This document shows positions 4,508 through 5,721 of a stretch of 5,721 nucleotides of DNA, piece by piece (within the stretch, counting starts at the first letter, position 1; each line of letters begins with the position of its first letter). This DNA comes from Phycisphaerae bacterium. Lineage in GTDB: Bacteria > Planctomycetota > Phycisphaerae > Sedimentisphaerales > Anaerobacaceae. A model generated the notes under the pieces. It saw only the letters and a list, made by a program, of their open reading frames with translations. It was not told the DNA's origin and searched no databases. The position numbers and the translations under genes were made by a program. The stretch covers positions 1 to 5,721 of the forward strand of contig DAOUVA010000320.1 of the NCBI GenBank assembly GCA_030667885.1. The letters are read 5' to 3'.

Positions 4508-5314
4508 ATGCTCAAACGAAAAGGCTTTACATTGATAGAGCTTTTGGTAGTTATTGCCATTATAGCATTATTAATGGCGATATTAATGCCGGCGTTGCAG
4601 CGGGTAAGGGAACAGGCAAGAGGGGTTGCTTGTCAGTCAAACCTCAGGCAGTGGGGCACTATCTTTGCAATGTACACCGAAGACAATAACGGCTTCTTTC
4701 CCAGACGCACGCAGTCGTCCGGCCGCTGGATCAATGTCCTGTTCGACTACTACTATCGGGAAGAGAAGATACGCGTCTGCCCGATGGTCAAAAGAATTCA
4801 GGTCCCGGATTTCCCGCCCGGGGCAAGCACCACACTCGGAGGAGGCGGCGACACATTTACCTCCTGGGGCAAGATCGGTATGACGCCAGACGAACAATGG
4901 GGGCCGGTCGGTACGTACGGCAGCTATGGAATAAACCACTGGGTCTATGTGGCCGGGCAGGACCCGCTTTATGGCCAATCTGCTGAATACTTCTGGGGCT
5001 CATCCAATGTCAGGGGGGGCAATAACATTCCATTGTTTCTGGACTGCTGGTTCTTTTGCGGCGGACCGGAGAATGACGATGCGCCGCCAAAATATGATGG
5101 TGAACGACTCGCTCCTCATTCGGAATCCATGAACCGCTTTTGCCTTAATAGACACCAGCAGGGCGTAAACGGTATCTTTTTGGACTATTCGGCCAGGAAG
5201 ATATGGCTGAAGGAATTGTGGCGGGTAAAATGGGCCAAAAACTTTAGCTTAACGGCACCATTGCCCGACTGGCAGACCGAAGCGCCATGGATGGCAAACT
5301 TCAAAGGCCCTTGA
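4508..5314 (+). CDS. Prepilin-type protein with N-terminal methylation motif and H-X9-D domain
   Basis: This 268-aa protein has a class III/type IV prepilin signal: basic 'MLKRKG', then 'FTLIELLVVIAIIALLMAI'. Prepilin peptidase would cut after G6, leaving F7 to be methylated, with the conserved E11 at mature position 5. The 24-residue hydrophobic helix anchors the protein in the membrane before assembly. 'ACQSNLRQWGTIFAMYTEDNNGFFP' (41-65) is the usual next block in the pseudopilin-like proteins abundant in Planctomycetota and related phyla. The globular part is rich in aromatics and glycine and has cysteines at 91, 180, 184 and 212 that could form disulfides. Near the end H216-X9-D226 matches the prepilin-associated H-X9-DG motif, but with Y227 in place of glycine. 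It is followed by the typical 'KIWLKELWRVKWAKNF'. The protein is likely exported through a type II secretion or type IV pilus-like system. No pilus assembly genes are nearby. The ATG at 4508 is fixed by GAAGGG and the signal sequence. Confidence 0.9.
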   Translation: MLKRKGFTLIELLVVIAIIALLMAILMPALQRVREQARGVACQSNLRQWGTIFAMYTEDNNGFFPRRTQSSGRWINVLFDYYYREEKIRVCPMVKRIQVPDFPPGASTTLGGGGDTFTSWGKIGMTPDEQWGPVGTYGSYGINHWVYVAGQDPLYGQSAEYFWGSSNVRGGNNIPLFLDCWFFCGGPENDDAPPKYDGERLAPHSESMNRFCLNRHQQGVNGIFLDYSARKIWLKELWRVKWAKNFSLTAPLPDWQTEAPWMANFKGP

Positions 5315-5544
5315 AATAAATACCGGAAGCCCAGGAACACCCAGGCTTCAACTTGGCGACAGACTATCATGCAGCCATCCTCAGATACACACTTCGCCTT
5401 GAGTTTACCCATTGTAGAATGCTAAAACACCTCTCGCAACCATCCTAAAAAAATCCTGAGATGGTCTAACACAAGGCACTCTCAATCTTAAGCACCCTAT
5501 TGTGCCTACGTCTCGATTACCTATGGATTCATTGCTCTGTCGAA
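5315..5544. other. Gene-free stretch between convergent genes
   Basis: No coding frame is convincing. Just after the prepilin stop, GAAGCC and GGCTTC flank about 12 bases but lack a T-run, a weak candidate end for that transcript. Further on are inverted repeats ACCATC/GATGGT (5439-5444, 5460-5465) and AGGCAC/GTGCCT (5474-5479, 5502-5507). On the minus strand, TGAGA and TCTCA form a 5-bp stem two to three bases before seven T (plus-strand A at 5447-5453), a weak possible terminator for the inhibitor gene. Confidence 0.4.
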
Positions 5545-5721
5545 TTAGTTTACTATCACCTCAATGGAAAATGTGTTAATTGGCTCCACACCTTCTTCCC
5601 AGGATCTATGATAGACCAATTGGAGAGTCATCTGCCCTGCACTTATGGCCTTGAAACGGAAGATTTCCCAGCCACCAGCACCTACAAGTGGTGGCTCACC
5701 TGTGTCAGATGGCTTGAACTC
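5545..5721 (-). CDS. Chagasin-like cysteine peptidase inhibitor (family I42), C-terminal part
   Basis: Reading the minus strand from the window edge gives 58 residues in an open frame ending in TAA at 5547-5545. The start and N-terminal half lie beyond position 5721. The visible part lines up with the C-terminal half of chagasin (Trypanosoma cruzi), which reads 'LLGAGGTEHFHVTVKAAGTHAVNLTYMRPW': here 'PLVGAGGWEIFRFKAISAG' is followed by 'QMTLQLVYHRSWEEGVEP' and 'INTFSIEVIVN'. Chagasin-family inhibitors are immunoglobulin-like beta barrels that block papain-type proteases with three loops. Two are visible: the GxGG loop (G14 to G17) and the R-x-W loop (R39-S40-W41, where the family usually has RPW). 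The NPTTG-type loop would lie outside the window. Bacterial members are usually exported, but whether this one has a signal peptide cannot be seen. Short length and the missing start explain why it is easily overlooked. Confidence 0.85.
   Translation of the reverse strand, partial: EFKPSDTGEPPLVGAGGWEIFRFKAISAGQMTLQLVYHRSWEEGVEPINTFSIEVIVN

Noticed and set aside
4637..4978. 113-codon minus-strand frame inside the prepilin gene
   Set aside because: It is antisense to a confident CDS, with no start context or family resemblance.
1..5721. CRISPR array, insertion sequence, tRNA, attachment site or phage genes
   Set aside because: I looked for regularly spaced repeats, transposase or integrase motifs, terminal inverted repeats with target duplications, and cloverleaf sequences, and saw none.

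Overview
The window looks like chromosomal DNA of moderate GC content from a flagellated bacterium, most likely Planctomycetota and probably Phycisphaerae-like. The best clue is the prepilin-type protein at 4508-5314. It has the type IV pilin N-terminus, a 'CQSNLRQWG..FAMYTEDNNGFFP' segment and an H-X9-D motif near the C-terminus, a build that is greatly expanded in that phylum. This assignment is an inference from protein style, not from a marker gene. No mobile element, CRISPR array, tRNA or rRNA is visible.

Layout, left to right. The 3' end of a flagellin gene (1-252, +) is closed by a strong intrinsic terminator (348-387). A stand-alone ferritin-like diiron protein follows on the minus strand (563-1006). 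An intergenic region then holds an unexplained plus-strand terminator hairpin (1169-1231) with no plus-strand gene before it. Next comes a probable three-gene plus-strand unit: tag, a DNA-3-methyladenine glycosylase I (1307-1870); an unrecognised 135-aa protein with a CxC motif (1914-2321); and a membrane-anchored or lipoprotein member of the neutral ceramidase family (2352-3761). After two hairpins without a U-tract comes a compact single-gene unit. It has a good sigma70-type promoter (3912-3940), a 61-aa orphan protein (3969-4154) and a structured trailer ending in an intrinsic terminator (4233-4278). An AT-rich region with a 49-nt inverted repeat and an extended -10 promoter leads into the prepilin-type gene. 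The right edge holds the C-terminal 58 residues of a chagasin-like cysteine peptidase inhibitor (5545-5721, minus strand), a reading frame that lacks a start inside the window.

Functional reading. The genes are mostly unrelated housekeeping and cell-surface functions: motility, iron or peroxide handling, alkylation repair, an exported hydrolase, a pseudopilin-like surface protein and a protease inhibitor. I see no defence or biosynthetic system. The points most worth a second look are the orphan terminator upstream of tag and its sequence twin at 4233-4278, the 61-aa gene with its structured 3' UTR, the large inverted repeat and the Shine-Dalgarno-covering hairpin in front of the prepilin gene, and the substitutions of expected active-site glutamates by aspartate in both Tag and the ceramidase-like protein.
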